This document shows, piece by piece, positions 31,612-42,334 of a stretch of DNA of 64,000 bases. Origin of the DNA: Mycolicibacterium moriokaense (GTDB lineage Bacteria > Actinomycetota > Actinomycetes > Mycobacteriales > Mycobacteriaceae). Numbering within the stretch: position 1 is the stretch's first letter; the number at the start of each line of letters is the position of its first letter. Both the position numbers and the translations under genes were made by a program. The notes under the pieces were generated by a model, which did no database searches, was not told the DNA's origin, and saw nothing but the letters and a program-made list of their open reading frames with translations. The DNA lies in the NCBI RefSeq assembly GCF_010726085.1, contig NZ_AP022560.1:2232001-2296000 (forward strand), read 5' to 3'.

Positions 31612-32568
31612 TCAAATGGCGGGGCACGCGCGTGGCGCCCTCGCCACCGCACAGATCTGGCCGATCACCAAAGCCGGACTCTCGTTCTCGATGAAATGAT
31701 CGCTGTTCGTCGCGGTGATGTGGGTTGCCCCCAGATAGGCGGAGAGCTTGGCGGCGGCCTCGAGCCACTGGGGCCAGAACGTGTCGGCATTGCCGATGCC
31801 GAGATAGTCGAAGGGTTTATCCGCACTGAGCACCGAGACAGGGATCGCAGGTATGGCCGGTGTCGCCGCGAGTTGACCGATGCTCGCGGGATAGTTCGTC
31901 GACTCGACACCGGGATGCTCGCGGCCGTGCTCGACGAGGCTTTCGATCCAATTCGCCCATACGTCGGTCGGTAACACCGTTGGCAAGAACTGCGAACTGG
32001 GGTCGACGAGCACGAGGCCGGAGACTTCGGACGGGAAGGTTCGTGCGTAGGTCTGGGCAATCAAACCTCCCCAGGAGTGGCCGACCAGAATGTAGGGGCC
32101 GGAAAGCTGCGCCGCCGACACCAGCGCGTGCAGGTCGGCGGCGTCGGTCTGGGTCGTCGTCGGTTGGGGCGCGGGTGTCGACCTACTGGGCGCGTCGTCC
32201 ATCTGTTCAGTGCCGGGCCGGTCGTAGGCGCACACCCTGGTGAAGGTCGCAACCGACGGGTAAACCGCGTGTTCGGTGCGTTTCGCGCCGTTCTCGGTGT
32301 CGTTCGGATCGCCGGTGTAGCTCCAGTTGTCTGCGGCCACCCCCGCGCCGGAGACGAGTAGCACGGTGGGGGAACCCATCCCGCGGCATTCGAGGTAGAT
32401 CATGCGACCGCCGCCGATGTCGACCAGCCCGGAACTATCGGCCGTGCCGGGCACGAAGAGATCGGGTTGTCCGACAGCGGTGGAAGTTCCGAATCCCGTC
32501 CAAGCGAGTGCTAGACCGATCGCTGCGGCGCACCTCGCGATATGCACCGCGAACCTCGGGAGTGTCAT
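31612..32568 (-). CDS. Secreted alpha/beta-hydrolase
   Basis: The 318-residue protein has a signal peptide (about 1-33) and one alpha/beta-hydrolase domain. Ser165 in GHSWGG is the nucleophile; the catalytic His is in TNSDHFIE near residue 290 and the acid is probably the Asp in SADKPFD or [20 protein letters not shown] holds the oxyanion loop. The family includes many secreted mycobacterial esterases; the substrate cannot be told. It ends 39 bases before pncB on the same strand. Confidence 0.87.
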   Translation of the reverse strand: MTLPRFAVHIARCAAAIGLALAWTGFGTSTAVGQPDLFVPGTADSSGLVDIGGGRMIYLECRGMGSPTVLLVSGAGVAADNWSYTGDPNDTENGAKRTEHAVYPSVATFTRVCAYDRPGTEQMDDAPSRSTPAPQPTTTQTDAADLHALVSAAQLSGPYILVGHSWGGLIAQTYARTFPSEVSGLVLVDPSSQFLPTVLPTDVWANWIESLVEHGREHPGVESTNYPASIGQLAATPAIPAIPVSVLSADKPFDYLGIGNADTFWPQWLEAAAKLSAYLGATHITATNSDHFIENESPALVIGQICAVARAPRACPAI

Positions 32569-32681
32569 CGCCGCATCGTAGGAGGCGTCGGCATCGAAAG
32601 CGCTGGAATGGCGTTCGCGAAGGACATGCGGCGAAGCATCCGCTGGGCGTGTTGCTTCACGGCCTCGCTATCCTTGTGCAC

Positions 32682-32984
32682 ATGGTTACGCCTGCGAAGA
32701 CCCGACCGGGAACTCGCGAGGAACCGGACGTCGCAACCGTCGATGCGACCGATACCCCCTGGGTGACCTTGGTCTGGGACGACCCGGTCAACCTGATGAC
32801 CTACGTGACGTACGTCTTCCAGAAGCTCTTCGGCTACAGCGAGCCGCACGCCACCAAACTGATGCTGCAGGTGCACAACGAGGGCAAGGCGGTGGTGTCG
32901 TCGGGCAGCCGGGAATCGATGGAGGTCGACGTCTCCAAGCTCCACGCCGCAGGCCTGTGGGCGACCATGCAGCAGGACCGCTGA
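32682..32984 (+). CDS. clpS: ATP-dependent Clp protease adaptor ClpS
   Basis: ClpS delivers N-degron substrates to ClpC or ClpA. The 100-residue protein has a disordered N-terminus (1-25) and the ClpS core: [25 protein letters not shown] with the substrate-binding acidic and hydrophobic residues, then [16 protein letters not shown]. The ATG at 32682 is chosen because the upstream frame is antisense to the hydrolase gene. TATCCT at 32669-32674 places a predicted transcription start at the ATG. It opens a run of genes on the plus strand (clpS to rdgB). Confidence 0.93.
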   Translation: MVTPAKTRPGTREEPDVATVDATDTPWVTLVWDDPVNLMTYVTYVFQKLFGYSEPHATKLMLQVHNEGKAVVSSGSRESMEVDVSKLHAAGLWATMQQDR

Positions 32985-32991
32985 TCCGACT

Positions 32992-33573
32992 GTGCGCAAA
33001 TGGAAACGGGTCGATACCGCCGACGGCCCGCGCTTCCGCTCGGCGTTGGCCGCGCACGAGGTGTCGCTGCTGCAGAACCTCGCGACATCACTCGTCGGAA
33101 TGCTCGACGACCGCGAATCGTCTTCTCCCGCTGACGAATTGAAAGAGATAACCGGTATGCGCACCGGTCACTCGTCGCCTCCGCAGGACGAGACGATGAA
33201 GCGGTTGCTGCCGGACTTCTTCCGCCCGCAGAATGACCACCCCGCCGGTTCGGGCACCGCGGAAAGCCTCAACAGCGCGCTTCGAAGCCTGCACGAGCCG
33301 GAGATCATCGACGCCAAACGCGAAGCGGTGCAACGGCTGTTGGACACCGTGCCGCCCAACGGTGGCAAGTTCGAGCTCACCGAGGACGACGCCCACGCCT
33401 GGGCGGCGGCGGTCAACGACATGCGGCTTGCGCTGGGCACCATGCTCGGAATAACCGCCGACGGCCCGCACGAGTTGCCGCCCGACCATCCGATGGCGGG
33501 TCATCTGGACGTGTATCAGTGGCTGACCGTGCTGCAGGAGTATCTGGTGCTCGGAATGATGGGGAAGTCATAA
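32992..33573 (+). CDS. DUF2017 family protein
   Basis: The 193-residue protein follows clpS by seven bases and is its constant neighbour in actinobacteria. DUF2017 members are soluble and mostly helical, with the RKWKRV start, the EVSLLQNLATSLVGML helix and the C-terminal YQWLTVLQEYLVLGMM. Function is unknown; the fixed pairing hints at a link with Clp-mediated degradation. Start is the GTG at 32992. Confidence 0.88.
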   Translation: MRKWKRVDTADGPRFRSALAAHEVSLLQNLATSLVGMLDDRESSSPADELKEITGMRTGHSSPPQDETMKRLLPDFFRPQNDHPAGSGTAESLNSALRSLHEPEIIDAKREAVQRLLDTVPPNGGKFELTEDDAHAWAAAVNDMRLALGTMLGITADGPHELPPDHPMAGHLDVYQWLTVLQEYLVLGMMGKS

Positions 33574-33575
33574 CC

Positions 33576-34607
33576 ATGAGCGCGATCACCGACGTCGGCG
33601 GAATCCGCGTCGGCCACCACCATCGCATCGATCCCGATGCCGAGCTCGGTTCGGGCTGGGCCACCGGCACGACGGTGGTGTTGACGCCGCCCGGCACGAC
33701 CGGCGCCGTCGACTGCCGCGGTGGTGCACCAGGCACCCGTGAGACGGACCTCCTCGACCCGATCAACTCCGTGCGTCACGTCGACGCCGTGGTGCTGAGT
33801 GGGGGCAGTGCGTTCGGACTGGCCGCCGCACACGGAGTGATGGAGTGGCTGGAGGAGCAGGGCCGGGGTGTCGCGCTGGACGACGGCATCCAAAAGGGTG
33901 TCGTGCCGATCGTTCCGTCCGCCGTGATTTTTGACCTCCCGGTCGGTGGGTGGCAGTGCCGGCCGGATGCGTCGTTCGGCCGGGCCGCCGCCGAGAACGC
34001 CGGCACCGACGTGGCCATCGGCACCGTCGGCGCCGGGGTCGGTGCGCGGGTCGGGGTGCTGAAGGGTGGCGTCGGCACCGCGTCGGTGACGCTGGAGTCC
34101 GGCGTGACGGTGGGGGCCCTCGTGGTCGTCAACGCCGCAGGTGACGCCGTGGATCCTGCGACGGGATTGCCCTGGCTGGCCGACCAGATCGAGGAGTTCG
34201 GTCTGGTGGCGCCGCCCGCCGATCAGATCGCCGCCTACGCCGACCGCCACACCGAGCTCAGCCCCCTGAACACCACCATCGGCGTCGTCGCCACCGATGC
34301 GATGCTGAGCAAGGCCGGGTGCCGTCGGATGGCCGTCGCCGCGCAGGACGGGCTGGCCCGCACCATCCGGCCGTGTCACACCCCGCTCGATGGCGATACG
34401 GTGTTTGCGCTGGCCACCGGAGCCGTGGAGGTGCCGCCGGACCCGACGACCCCGGCGTCGATGTCCCCGGAGGTGCCACTGATCACCGCGCTTGGCGCCG
34501 CGGCGGCGGACTGCCTGGCACGTGCGGTGCTGGTGGGAGTGCTGGCCGCGGAGTCGGTGGCAGGAATACCGACGTACCGTGGCATGTTGCCGGGTGCGTT
34601 CGAATGA
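33576..34607 (+). CDS. P1 family peptidase (DmpA-like aminopeptidase)
   Basis: The 343-residue protein belongs to the P1/S58 family of self-processing N-terminal nucleophile hydrolases. The likely autocleavage site is Asn232-Thr233 in SPLNTTIGVV, which would leave Thr as the N-terminal nucleophile of the beta chain. LSGGSAFGLAAAHGVM and VGAGVGARVGVLKGG are signature segments. Start is the ATG at 33576, two bases after the DUF2017 stop. Members cleave N-terminal residues from small peptides or D-amino-acid amides; the physiological substrate is unknown. Confidence 0.9.
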   Translation: MSAITDVGGIRVGHHHRIDPDAELGSGWATGTTVVLTPPGTTGAVDCRGGAPGTRETDLLDPINSVRHVDAVVLSGGSAFGLAAAHGVMEWLEEQGRGVALDDGIQKGVVPIVPSAVIFDLPVGGWQCRPDASFGRAAAENAGTDVAIGTVGAGVGARVGVLKGGVGTASVTLESGVTVGALVVVNAAGDAVDPATGLPWLADQIEEFGLVAPPADQIAAYADRHTELSPLNTTIGVVATDAMLSKAGCRRMAVAAQDGLARTIRPCHTPLDGDTVFALATGAVEVPPDPTTPASMSPEVPLITALGAAAADCLARAVLVGVLAAESVAGIPTYRGMLPGAFE

Positions 34608-34641
34608 TCGCTCGCGGTCGCGGTTACAGGAGGAAATAGCA

Positions 34642-35055
34642 GTGCTGGTGATCCGAGCGGATCTGGTCGACGCGATGGTCGCCCATGCCCGCGCTGACCA
34701 CCCCGACGAGGCGTGCGGGGTGATCGCGGGACCAGAGGGCACCGATCGCCCGGAGCGGTTCATCGCGATGACGAACGCCGAGCGGTCGCCGACCTTCTAT
34801 CGGTTCGACTCGGGTGAGCAGCTCAAGGTGTGGCGCGCGATGGACGACGCGGATGAAGTGCCCGTCGTGATCTACCACTCGCACACCGCCACGGAGGCCT
34901 ACCCCAGCCGTACCGACGTCTCGTACGCGTCCGAGCCGGACGCCCACTACGTCCTGGTGTCGACGCGCGACCCCGACGAGCACGAGCTCCGCAGCTATCG
35001 CATCGTCGACGGCGTCGTCACCGAAGAGCCCGTCAAGATCGTCGAACAGTATTAG
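34642..35055 (+). CDS. mec: [CysO]-cysteine peptidase Mec (JAMM metalloprotease)
   Basis: Mec releases cysteine from the C-terminus of the CysO-cysteine adduct. The 137-residue JAMM protein has Glu23 and the zinc motif H79-x-H81-x7-S89-x2-D92 in YHSHTATEAYPSRTD. GTG at 34642 is preceded by a strong AGGAGGAAA. The mec-cysO-cysM operon, in this order, is the protein-bound sulfide route to cysteine known from M. tuberculosis, thought to work under oxidative stress. Confidence 0.96.
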   Translation: MLVIRADLVDAMVAHARADHPDEACGVIAGPEGTDRPERFIAMTNAERSPTFYRFDSGEQLKVWRAMDDADEVPVVIYHSHTATEAYPSRTDVSYASEPDAHYVLVSTRDPDEHELRSYRIVDGVVTEEPVKIVEQY

Positions 35056-35079
35056 AACTTTGGAAAGGAGTGACCGACC

Positions 35080-35352
35080 ATGTCTGTCACTGTGTCGATC
35101 CCGACCATCCTGCGCGTCCACACCGGCGGCGAGAAGCGCGTCTCCGCAGCGGGCGACACCCTTGGTGCGGTGATCAGCGATCTCGAAGCGAACTACTCCG
35201 GGATCTCCGAGCGCCTGATGGATAACGGCAAGCTGAACCGCTTCGTCAACATCTACGTCAACGACGAGGATGTGCGGTTTTCCGGAGGGCTGGACACCGC
35301 GATCTCGGACGGGGATTCGGTGACCATCCTGCCCGCCGTCGCGGGTGGCTGA
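35080..35352 (+). CDS. cysO: Sulfur carrier protein CysO
   Basis: The 90-residue ubiquitin-like protein ends in AVAGG; the C-terminal Gly is adenylated, converted to a thiocarboxylate and used as sulfur donor by CysM. Beta-grasp features are visible in VSIPTILRVHTGGEKRV and IYVNDEDVRFSGGLDT. The ATG has AAAGGAG nine bases upstream. The stop is directly followed by the cysM start. Confidence 0.96.
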   Translation: MSVTVSIPTILRVHTGGEKRVSAAGDTLGAVISDLEANYSGISERLMDNGKLNRFVNIYVNDEDVRFSGGLDTAISDGDSVTILPAVAGG

Positions 35353-36997
<1,645 letters not shown>

Positions 36998-37001
<4 letters not shown>

Positions 37002-37831
37002 GTTCGGCAACCGCGCCCGTCGGGATCTTTGACTCCGGGGTCGGCGGGCTGACCGTCGCCCGCGCGATCATCGACCAGCTGCCCGACGAGGACATCATCT
37101 ACGTGGGCGACACCGCCAACGGCCCGTACGGTCCGCTGACCATTCCGGAGATCCGCGCCCACGCGCTGGCGATCGGCGACGACCTCGTTTCGCGCGGTGT
37201 CAAAGCGCTCGTGATCGCATGCAACACAGCGTCATCGGCCTGCCTGCGCGACGCGCGTGAGCGGTACGCGCCCGTCCCCGTCGTCGAGGTGATCCTGCCC
37301 GCGGTCCGTCGCGCGGTGGCCGCCACCCGCAACGGCCGCATCGGCGTCATCGGCACGGAGGCGACCATCGCGTCGGGGGCGTATCACGACGCGTTCGCGG
37401 CGGCGCGCGACACCCAGGTGATCGGGGTGGCGTGCCCGCGCTTCGTCGACTTCGTCGAGCGGGGAGTGACCAGCGGTAGGCAGGTGCTCGGCCTCGCGGA
37501 GGGATACCTTGAGCCACTCCAGCGCGCCGAGGTCGACACGTTGGTTCTCGGGTGCACGCACTACCCGATGCTTTCGGGGCTGATACAACTCGCGATGGGC
37601 GATCACGTCACGCTGGTGTCGAGCGCGGAGGAAACCGCCAAGGACTTACTCCGCGTGCTCACCGAACTCGATTTGCTGCATCCTCATCCCGACGATCCGG
37701 GCGCCACAGTTCACCGCCGATTCGAGGCGACCGGCGACCCTGAGGCGTTCACCACATTGGCCGGCAGGTTCCTGGGCCCGACACTGGACGGTGTTCGTCC
37801 TGTTCAGCGCCACGTCGACCGGCAAAAGTGA
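36998..37831 (+). CDS. murI: Glutamate racemase
   Basis: MurI supplies D-glutamate for peptidoglycan. In the 277-residue protein the two catalytic cysteines are in IACNTASS and LGCTHYP, with DSGVGGLT and [10 protein letters not shown] as substrate-binding loops. Start is the GTG at 36998, overlapping the rhomboid stop in GTGA. The protein ends in a poorly conserved tail. Confidence 0.96.
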
Positions 37832-37889
37832 ATTCGGATGCGCAAACCGGCGATGTTTTCGTCAACTCGCAGGTGGGCATGGCAAGCTA

Positions 37890-38663
37890 GTGAGTGTGCG
37901 AATCACCATTTTAGGTTGCTCCGGCAGTGTTGTCGGGCCTGATTCGCCAGCTTCCGGTTACCTGGTCACCGCCCCTGAGACTCCACCGCTCGTCCTGGAT
38001 TTCGGCGGCGGGGTGCTGGGCGCGCTACAGCGCTACGCCGACCCGAACTCGGTGTACGTACTTCTCTCGCATCTGCATGCAGACCACTGTCTCGATCTCC
38101 CCGGCCTGTTCGTGTGGCGGCGCTATCACCCGTCGCCGGCGCAGGAGCGCGGCGTGATGTACGGCCCGGCCAACACCTGGGCACGGCTGGGCGCCGCATC
38201 GTCGCCCGAGGGCGGAGAGATCGACGACTTCTCCGACATCTTCGAGATCCGGCATTGGGTGGACGACCACGCGGTGGAGATTGGGACGCTGAATATCGTG
38301 CCGCGCCTCGTCTGTCATCCCACCGAGTCCTACGGCTTTCGGATCACCGATCCCACGGGAGCCACGCTCGTGTACAGCGGTGACACCGGCTACTGCGACG
38401 CGTTGATCGACCTCGCCCGCGGCGCCGACGTGTTCCTCTGCGAGTCGTCGTGGACGCATTCGCCCGAGCGCCCGCCCCGACTGCACCTGTCTGGCACCGA
38501 GGCGGGCCGGGCCGCGGCCAACGCGGGCGTCGGTGAACTGCTGCTGACGCACATCCCGCCGTGGACGTCACGCGAAGACGTCATCAGTGAGGCGAAGGCC
38601 GAGTTCGACGGTCCCGTACACGCCGTGGTCTGCGGCGAGTCGTTCGACGTCGCTCGGTCCTGA
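37890..38663 (+). CDS. Metallo-beta-lactamase-fold cyclic nucleotide phosphodiesterase
   Basis: The 257-residue protein has the metal motif SHLHADHCLDLPG, the bridging Asp in YSGDTGYCD and a C-terminal His in LLTHIPPW. The family includes Rv1339, reported as an atypical class II cAMP phosphodiesterase. With two class III cyclases in the same window this could be the degrading side of cAMP signalling here. GTG codons at 37890 and 37896 are both possible starts; the M. tuberculosis protein supports the region. Confidence 0.92.
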   Translation: MSVRITILGCSGSVVGPDSPASGYLVTAPETPPLVLDFGGGVLGALQRYADPNSVYVLLSHLHADHCLDLPGLFVWRRYHPSPAQERGVMYGPANTWARLGAASSPEGGEIDDFSDIFEIRHWVDDHAVEIGTLNIVPRLVCHPTESYGFRITDPTGATLVYSGDTGYCDALIDLARGADVFLCESSWTHSPERPPRLHLSGTEAGRAAANAGVGELLLTHIPPWTSREDVISEAKAEFDGPVHAVVCGESFDVARS

Positions 38664-38695
38664 GGCCCGTCATACCCACCCGATAGGGTTGCTCC

Positions 38696-39478
38696 GTGTC
38701 CACACGAGAAGATGGCCGGCTCGACGACGAGCTGCGACCGGTCCGCATCACCCGCGGCTTCACCACTCATCCCGCCGGGTCGGTGCTTGTGGAGTTCGGC
38801 CAGACGCGGGTCATGTGCACGGCCAGCGTCACCGAAGGCGTGCCCCGCTGGCGTAAGGGTTCCGGGCAGGGCTGGCTGACCGCCGAGTACGCGATGTTGC
38901 CCGCCGCCACCCACGACCGCTCCGACCGCGAGTCGGTGAAGGGCCGCCTCGGGGGTCGCACGCAGGAGATCAGCCGGCTGGTCGGCCGCTCGCTGCGTGC
39001 GTGCATCGATCTGGGAGCGCTGGGGGAGAACACCATCGCGGTCGACTGCGACGTGCTGCAGGCCGACGGGGGTACGCGGACCGCCGCGATCACCGGTGCG
39101 TATGTGGCGCTGGCCGACGCGGTGACGTATCTGGGTGCGGCCGGCAAGCTGTCCGATCCCCGTCCGTTGTCATGTGCGATCGCCGCGGTCAGCGTCGGGG
39201 TGGTCGACGGTCGGGTTCGCGTCGACCTGCCGTACAGCGAGGACTCGCGAGCCGAGGTCGACATGAACGTCGTCGCCACCGACACCGGCACTCTGGTGGA
39301 GATCCAGGGCACGGGAGAAGGCGCGACGTTCCCGCGGTCGACGCTGGACAAGATGCTCGACGCCGCGATGGCTGCCTGCGATCAGCTTTTCGCGATCCAG
39401 CGTGAGGCGCTGGAGTTGCCCTATCCCGGCGAGTTGCCGGAGTCGACGGAGCCACCGAAGAAAGCGTTCGGAAGCTGA
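38696..39478 (+). CDS. rph: Ribonuclease PH
   Basis: RNase PH trims the 3' ends of tRNA precursors by phosphorolysis. The 260-residue protein keeps RPVRITRGF near the N-terminus, [25 protein letters not shown] phosphate- and RNA-binding segments, and [14 protein letters not shown] with the catalytic Asp. Start is the GTG at 38696; TAGGGT lies six bases ahead of it, suggesting a leaderless mRNA or an internal promoter. Its stop overlaps the predicted start of rdgB. Confidence 0.96.
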   Translation: MSTREDGRLDDELRPVRITRGFTTHPAGSVLVEFGQTRVMCTASVTEGVPRWRKGSGQGWLTAEYAMLPAATHDRSDRESVKGRLGGRTQEISRLVGRSLRACIDLGALGENTIAVDCDVLQADGGTRTAAITGAYVALADAVTYLGAAGKLSDPRPLSCAIAAVSVGVVDGRVRVDLPYSEDSRAEVDMNVVATDTGTLVEIQGTGEGATFPRSTLDKMLDAAMAACDQLFAIQREALELPYPGELPESTEPPKKAFGS

Positions 39479-40089
39479 CCGATCTGCTCGTCGCCAGCCG
39501 CAACCGCAAGAAGCTGGCCGAGTTGCACCGCGTGCTCGATGCGGCGGGCATCTCGGGTCTGACGCTGTTGTCGCTCGACGACGTCGCGGCCTTCGACGAA
39601 GCACCCGAGACGGGCGCGACGTTCGAGGAGAACGCGTTGGCCAAGGCGCGTGACGCGTACCGCGCCACCGGGCTGCCGTCGGTGGCCGATGATTCCGGTC
39701 TTGAGGTGGCGGCGCTGAACGGGATGCCCGGAGTGCTGTCGGCGCGGTGGTCAGGCGTGCCCGGCGACGCCGCCGAAAAAGACAGAGCGAATACCGCGCT
39801 GCTCTTGGCGCAGCTCGAGGATGTCCCGGAGTCGCGGCGGAATGCCGCGTTCGTATCGGCATGCGCGTTGGTGTCGGCGGCGGGCGAGGTCGTGGTGCGC
39901 GGCGAATGGCCGGGCACCATCGTGCGAAAACCGCGCGGAGACGGCGGGTTTGGCTACGATCCGGTCTTCCTGCCGACGGGATCTGACCGCACGGCCGCCG
40001 AACTCAGCCCCGCCGAGAAGGATGCGGTATCGCATCGCGGCCGAGCGCTGACGCAGTTGGTGCCCGCGCTGCGCGAGTTGGCGGGTTAG
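39475..40089 (+). CDS. rdgB: dITP/XTP pyrophosphatase (RdgB/HAM1), probable CTG start
   Basis: The enzyme hydrolyses non-canonical purine triphosphates such as dITP and XTP. The 204-residue protein has [10 protein letters not shown] (nucleotide-binding), [31 protein letters not shown] and SHRGRAL. No ATG, GTG or TTG occurs in this frame between the upstream stop at 39403 and the conserved N-terminus; the first TTG (39523) would remove the nucleotide-binding loop. CTG at 39475 gives [10 protein letters not shown], in line with VTKLLVASRN of M. tuberculosis, and overlaps the rph stop as CTGA. A CTG start is therefore inferred. A sequencing error is the alternative. Confidence 0.9.
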   Translation: MTDLLVASRNRKKLAELHRVLDAAGISGLTLLSLDDVAAFDEAPETGATFEENALAKARDAYRATGLPSVADDSGLEVAALNGMPGVLSARWSGVPGDAAEKDRANTALLLAQLEDVPESRRNAAFVSACALVSAAGEVVVRGEWPGTIVRKPRGDGGFGYDPVFLPTGSDRTAAELSPAEKDAVSHRGRALTQLVPALRELAG

Positions 40090-40688
40090 GTGCGCGCGTC
40101 GACGAGGTAGCTGTCGATGAAGTCGTGCAGTGCGGGCGCGAGCGCATCCACGCCGGAGTCGTTGACCTTGGCCAGCAGGATGATGCCCTGGTATTGCGCC
40201 AGCAGCGCGTGGGCGAGTCGGTCTGGGTCGGTGCCGTCACGTAGTACGCCAGCCTCGGCCGCGTCGCGACACACCGCGGCGAGGTGGCGTTCCATTGCGG
40301 CGAGCACGCCGGCGAGGTGGGTGCGCACGTCGTCGTCGGTGGTCGACAACTCGGCGGCGAAGTTACCGAATGGGCATCCGACGGCGCGTCCGAACTGTGC
40401 CTCGAGCGCGGTCTGGATGGCGCCGATGGCGTCGGGGACGGCGTGCAGTCGCTGCGCAGGCGTCGTCGCGGAGGAGTCGGACAGTCGTCGCGCGAAGGCC
40501 TCGGCGTGCAGGTCGATGACGGCTTTGGCGAGTTCGGACTTCGAGGGGAAGTAGTGGTAGAAGCTGCCCTTGCGGACGTCGGCGGCGCGGCACAGTTCGT
40601 CGACGCCGACAGCTTGATAGCTGCGTTCGAGAAACAACCGCGCAGCCGACGTGACGATCCGCTCGCGGGCGTCTGACGTGCGTGGCAT
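40086..40688 (-). CDS. TetR family regulator
   Basis: The 200-residue protein has an N-terminal TetR DNA-binding domain (about 8-52, with the recognition helix in RKGSFYHYFPSKSEL) and a ligand domain of the TetR_C type with FGRAVGCPFGNFAAEL. It overlaps the rdgB end by four bases, tail to tail. It is divergent from the haloalkane dehalogenase gene; a palindrome (40706-40723) lies between them. Likely a repressor of both genes. Confidence 0.92.
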   Translation of the reverse strand: MPRTSDARERIVTSAARLFLERSYQAVGVDELCRAADVRKGSFYHYFPSKSELAKAVIDLHAEAFARRLSDSSATTPAQRLHAVPDAIGAIQTALEAQFGRAVGCPFGNFAAELSTTDDDVRTHLAGVLAAMERHLAAVCRDAAEAGVLRDGTDPDRLAHALLAQYQGIILLAKVNDSGVDALAPALHDFIDSYLVDART

Positions 40689-40705
40689 GCGTCGATCCTA
40701 CGATA

Positions 40706-40723
40706 GTTGACCGGTCGGTCAAC
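40706..40723. promoter_or_regulatory. TetR operator palindrome
   Basis: GTTGACCGGTCGGTCAAC has seven-base inverted arms around GGTC, the form of many TetR operators. It sits 17 bases before the tetR start and 19 bases before the dehalogenase start. Binding by the adjacent TetR protein is inferred from position. Confidence 0.7.
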
Positions 40724-40742
40724 TCGTGACTAGGTTGTCCCC

Positions 40743-41627
40743 ATGACTGATGAGGTCTTCCGGACGCCGGACGAACGCTTTGAGAACCTGCCTGGCTACG
40801 ACTTCGCGCCCAACTACGTCGATGTCGACGGCTTGCGAATGCACTACGTCGACGAGGGTCCGCGCGGCGGTAGGCCGATCGTGTGCTTTCACGGCGAGCC
40901 GAGTTGGGCGTACCTGTATCGCAAGATGGTCGGCCCGCTGGTGGAGGCGGGGCACCGCGTGGTGGCCCCTGACTATGCCGGGTTCGGGCGGTCGGACAAG
41001 CCGACCGATCGCGGGTGGTACAGCTATGACCGCCACGTCGAGTTGACGTCGCGGGTGCTCGCCGGCCTCGATCTGCGCGACGCCATCGTGGTGGTGCAGG
41101 ACTGGGGTGGCGCGATCGGACTGCGGTGGGCTGTCGAGAACGCCGACCGCGTCGGAGCGTTGGCGATCTTCAACACCGGGCTCTTCACCGGGCGAGTGTC
41201 CAAGGGGTTCATGGCGTGGCGCGACTTCGCCGAGCGCAACCCCGACCTGCCGGTGGGCTTCGTGATCCAGGGCGCGACGGCGACCGAACTACCCGACGAT
41301 GTGGTGGCCGCATACGACGCCCCGTTCCCGACTGTCGAGTCGAAGGCCGGTGCGGCGCAGTTCCCGTTGCTCGTGCCGATCGCCGAGGAGGCACCCGGCG
41401 CGAAGGAAATGCGTGCGGTGGCCGACGAGCTGTCGCGGTGGCAGAAGCCGGCGTTGGTCGCGTTCTCCGATCAGGATCCGATCTTCCCGTATCCCAAAGC
41501 GGGACAAGTCTTCTGCGATCTGATCCCCACCGCGACCGAACAGGTGAAGATCGAGGGCGCGGCCCACTTCCTACAGGAGGACCGCGGCGAGCGGCTGGCC
41601 GAGGAAATCCTCAAGCACCTGACGTGA
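40743..41627 (+). CDS. Haloalkane dehalogenase-like alpha/beta-hydrolase
   Basis: The 294-residue protein matches subfamily I haloalkane dehalogenases. HGEPSW (50-55) forms the oxyanion side, Asp120-Trp121 in VVVQDWGG are nucleophile and halide-stabilising residue, the catalytic acid is Asp243 or Asp245 in FSDQDPIF, and His275 in GAAHFLQED is the base. These residues distinguish it from ordinary esterases, where the nucleophile is Ser. It probably hydrolyses haloalkanes, though some relatives act on epoxides. Transcription is probably controlled by the adjacent TetR. Confidence 0.9.
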   Translation: MTDEVFRTPDERFENLPGYDFAPNYVDVDGLRMHYVDEGPRGGRPIVCFHGEPSWAYLYRKMVGPLVEAGHRVVAPDYAGFGRSDKPTDRGWYSYDRHVELTSRVLAGLDLRDAIVVVQDWGGAIGLRWAVENADRVGALAIFNTGLFTGRVSKGFMAWRDFAERNPDLPVGFVIQGATATELPDDVVAAYDAPFPTVESKAGAAQFPLLVPIAEEAPGAKEMRAVADELSRWQKPALVAFSDQDPIFPYPKAGQVFCDLIPTATEQVKIEGAAHFLQEDRGERLAEEILKHLT

Positions 41628-41630
41628 CGG

Positions 41631-41963
41631 CTACAGGCCGTACTCCTGCTTGATCTCTCTGGTCTGGATCTGCTCGACGATGATGCCGACCAACGGGATG
41701 GTGCCGGCCAGCAGAATGCCGATGGTCTTGGCGATGGGCCAGCGCACCTTGACCGCGAGGTTGGCGGTGAAGAGCAGGTACACGAAGTAGACCCAGCCGT
41801 GCACGACGGCGATCCAGCTCAGGCCCTCGACTCCGAAGCCGTACTTCATCACCATCTCGTAGCAGAGTGCGATCAGCCAGATGCCGGTGATCCATGCGGT
41901 GGCGCGATAGCCGAGCAGCGCCTTGCGGATGGCTTCAACGGGGGTGCCGGTGGTCTCCGTCAT
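41631..41963 (-). CDS. DUF3817 membrane protein (Rv1342c-like)
   Basis: The 110-residue protein has three membrane helices (about 20-40, 50-70, 78-97) with WIALCYEMVMKYGFG and AVVHGWVYFVYLL. It is the second DUF3817 protein of the window. ATG at 41963 overlaps the lprD stop in ATGA, so the two are coupled. Role unknown. Confidence 0.86.
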   Translation of the reverse strand: MTETTGTPVEAIRKALLGYRATAWITGIWLIALCYEMVMKYGFGVEGLSWIAVVHGWVYFVYLLFTANLAVKVRWPIAKTIGILLAGTIPLVGIIVEQIQTREIKQEYGL

Positions 41964-42334
41964 GTCGTGGGTCGTTCCTTGTCTTCCTTGGCGAGGTCGG
42001 CGAGGTAGGCGTTGTACTCGCTCAACTCGGGGTCGTCATCGATGGGTTGGGTCACGGCCGTCGGCCGTTCGGGAAGCAGGCCCGCGGGTATCTCGGTGAC
42101 CTCATCCTGCCGCCTGGGCTCGGGTGGGGCGTCCTCGTAGCGCACGAACTTGTAGTACGCGTAGACGACGAAGCCGGCGAACAGTGGCCACTGCAGGGCA
42201 TAGCCGAGGTTCTGGAAGGTGCCCGAGGCGGACTCGAAGCGGGTCCACTGCCACCAGGCAAGGGCGAGGCAACCGGCGGCTCCGATGATCGCCAAAAGGA
42301 TCAGCGCCGGTCTCCTACGCCGCGTAGTGGACAC
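41960..42334 (-). CDS. lprD: LprD-like membrane-anchored protein
   Basis: The 124-residue protein begins STTRRRRPALILLAIIG, has a hydrophobic segment (about 9-28) containing an AAGC lipobox-like site, a second hydrophobic segment (about 45-62) and a charged C-terminus. It corresponds to what I recall as LprD (Rv1343c), annotated as a lipoprotein; with the second segment it may be an ordinary two-helix membrane protein. GTG at 42334 is inferred from the conserved N-terminus and lies inside the 3' end of the upstream LAGLIDADG gene. Confidence 0.8.
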   Translation of the reverse strand: MSTTRRRRPALILLAIIGAAGCLALAWWQWTRFESASGTFQNLGYALQWPLFAGFVVYAYYKFVRYEDAPPEPRRQDEVTEIPAGLLPERPTAVTQPIDDDPELSEYNAYLADLAKEDKERPTT

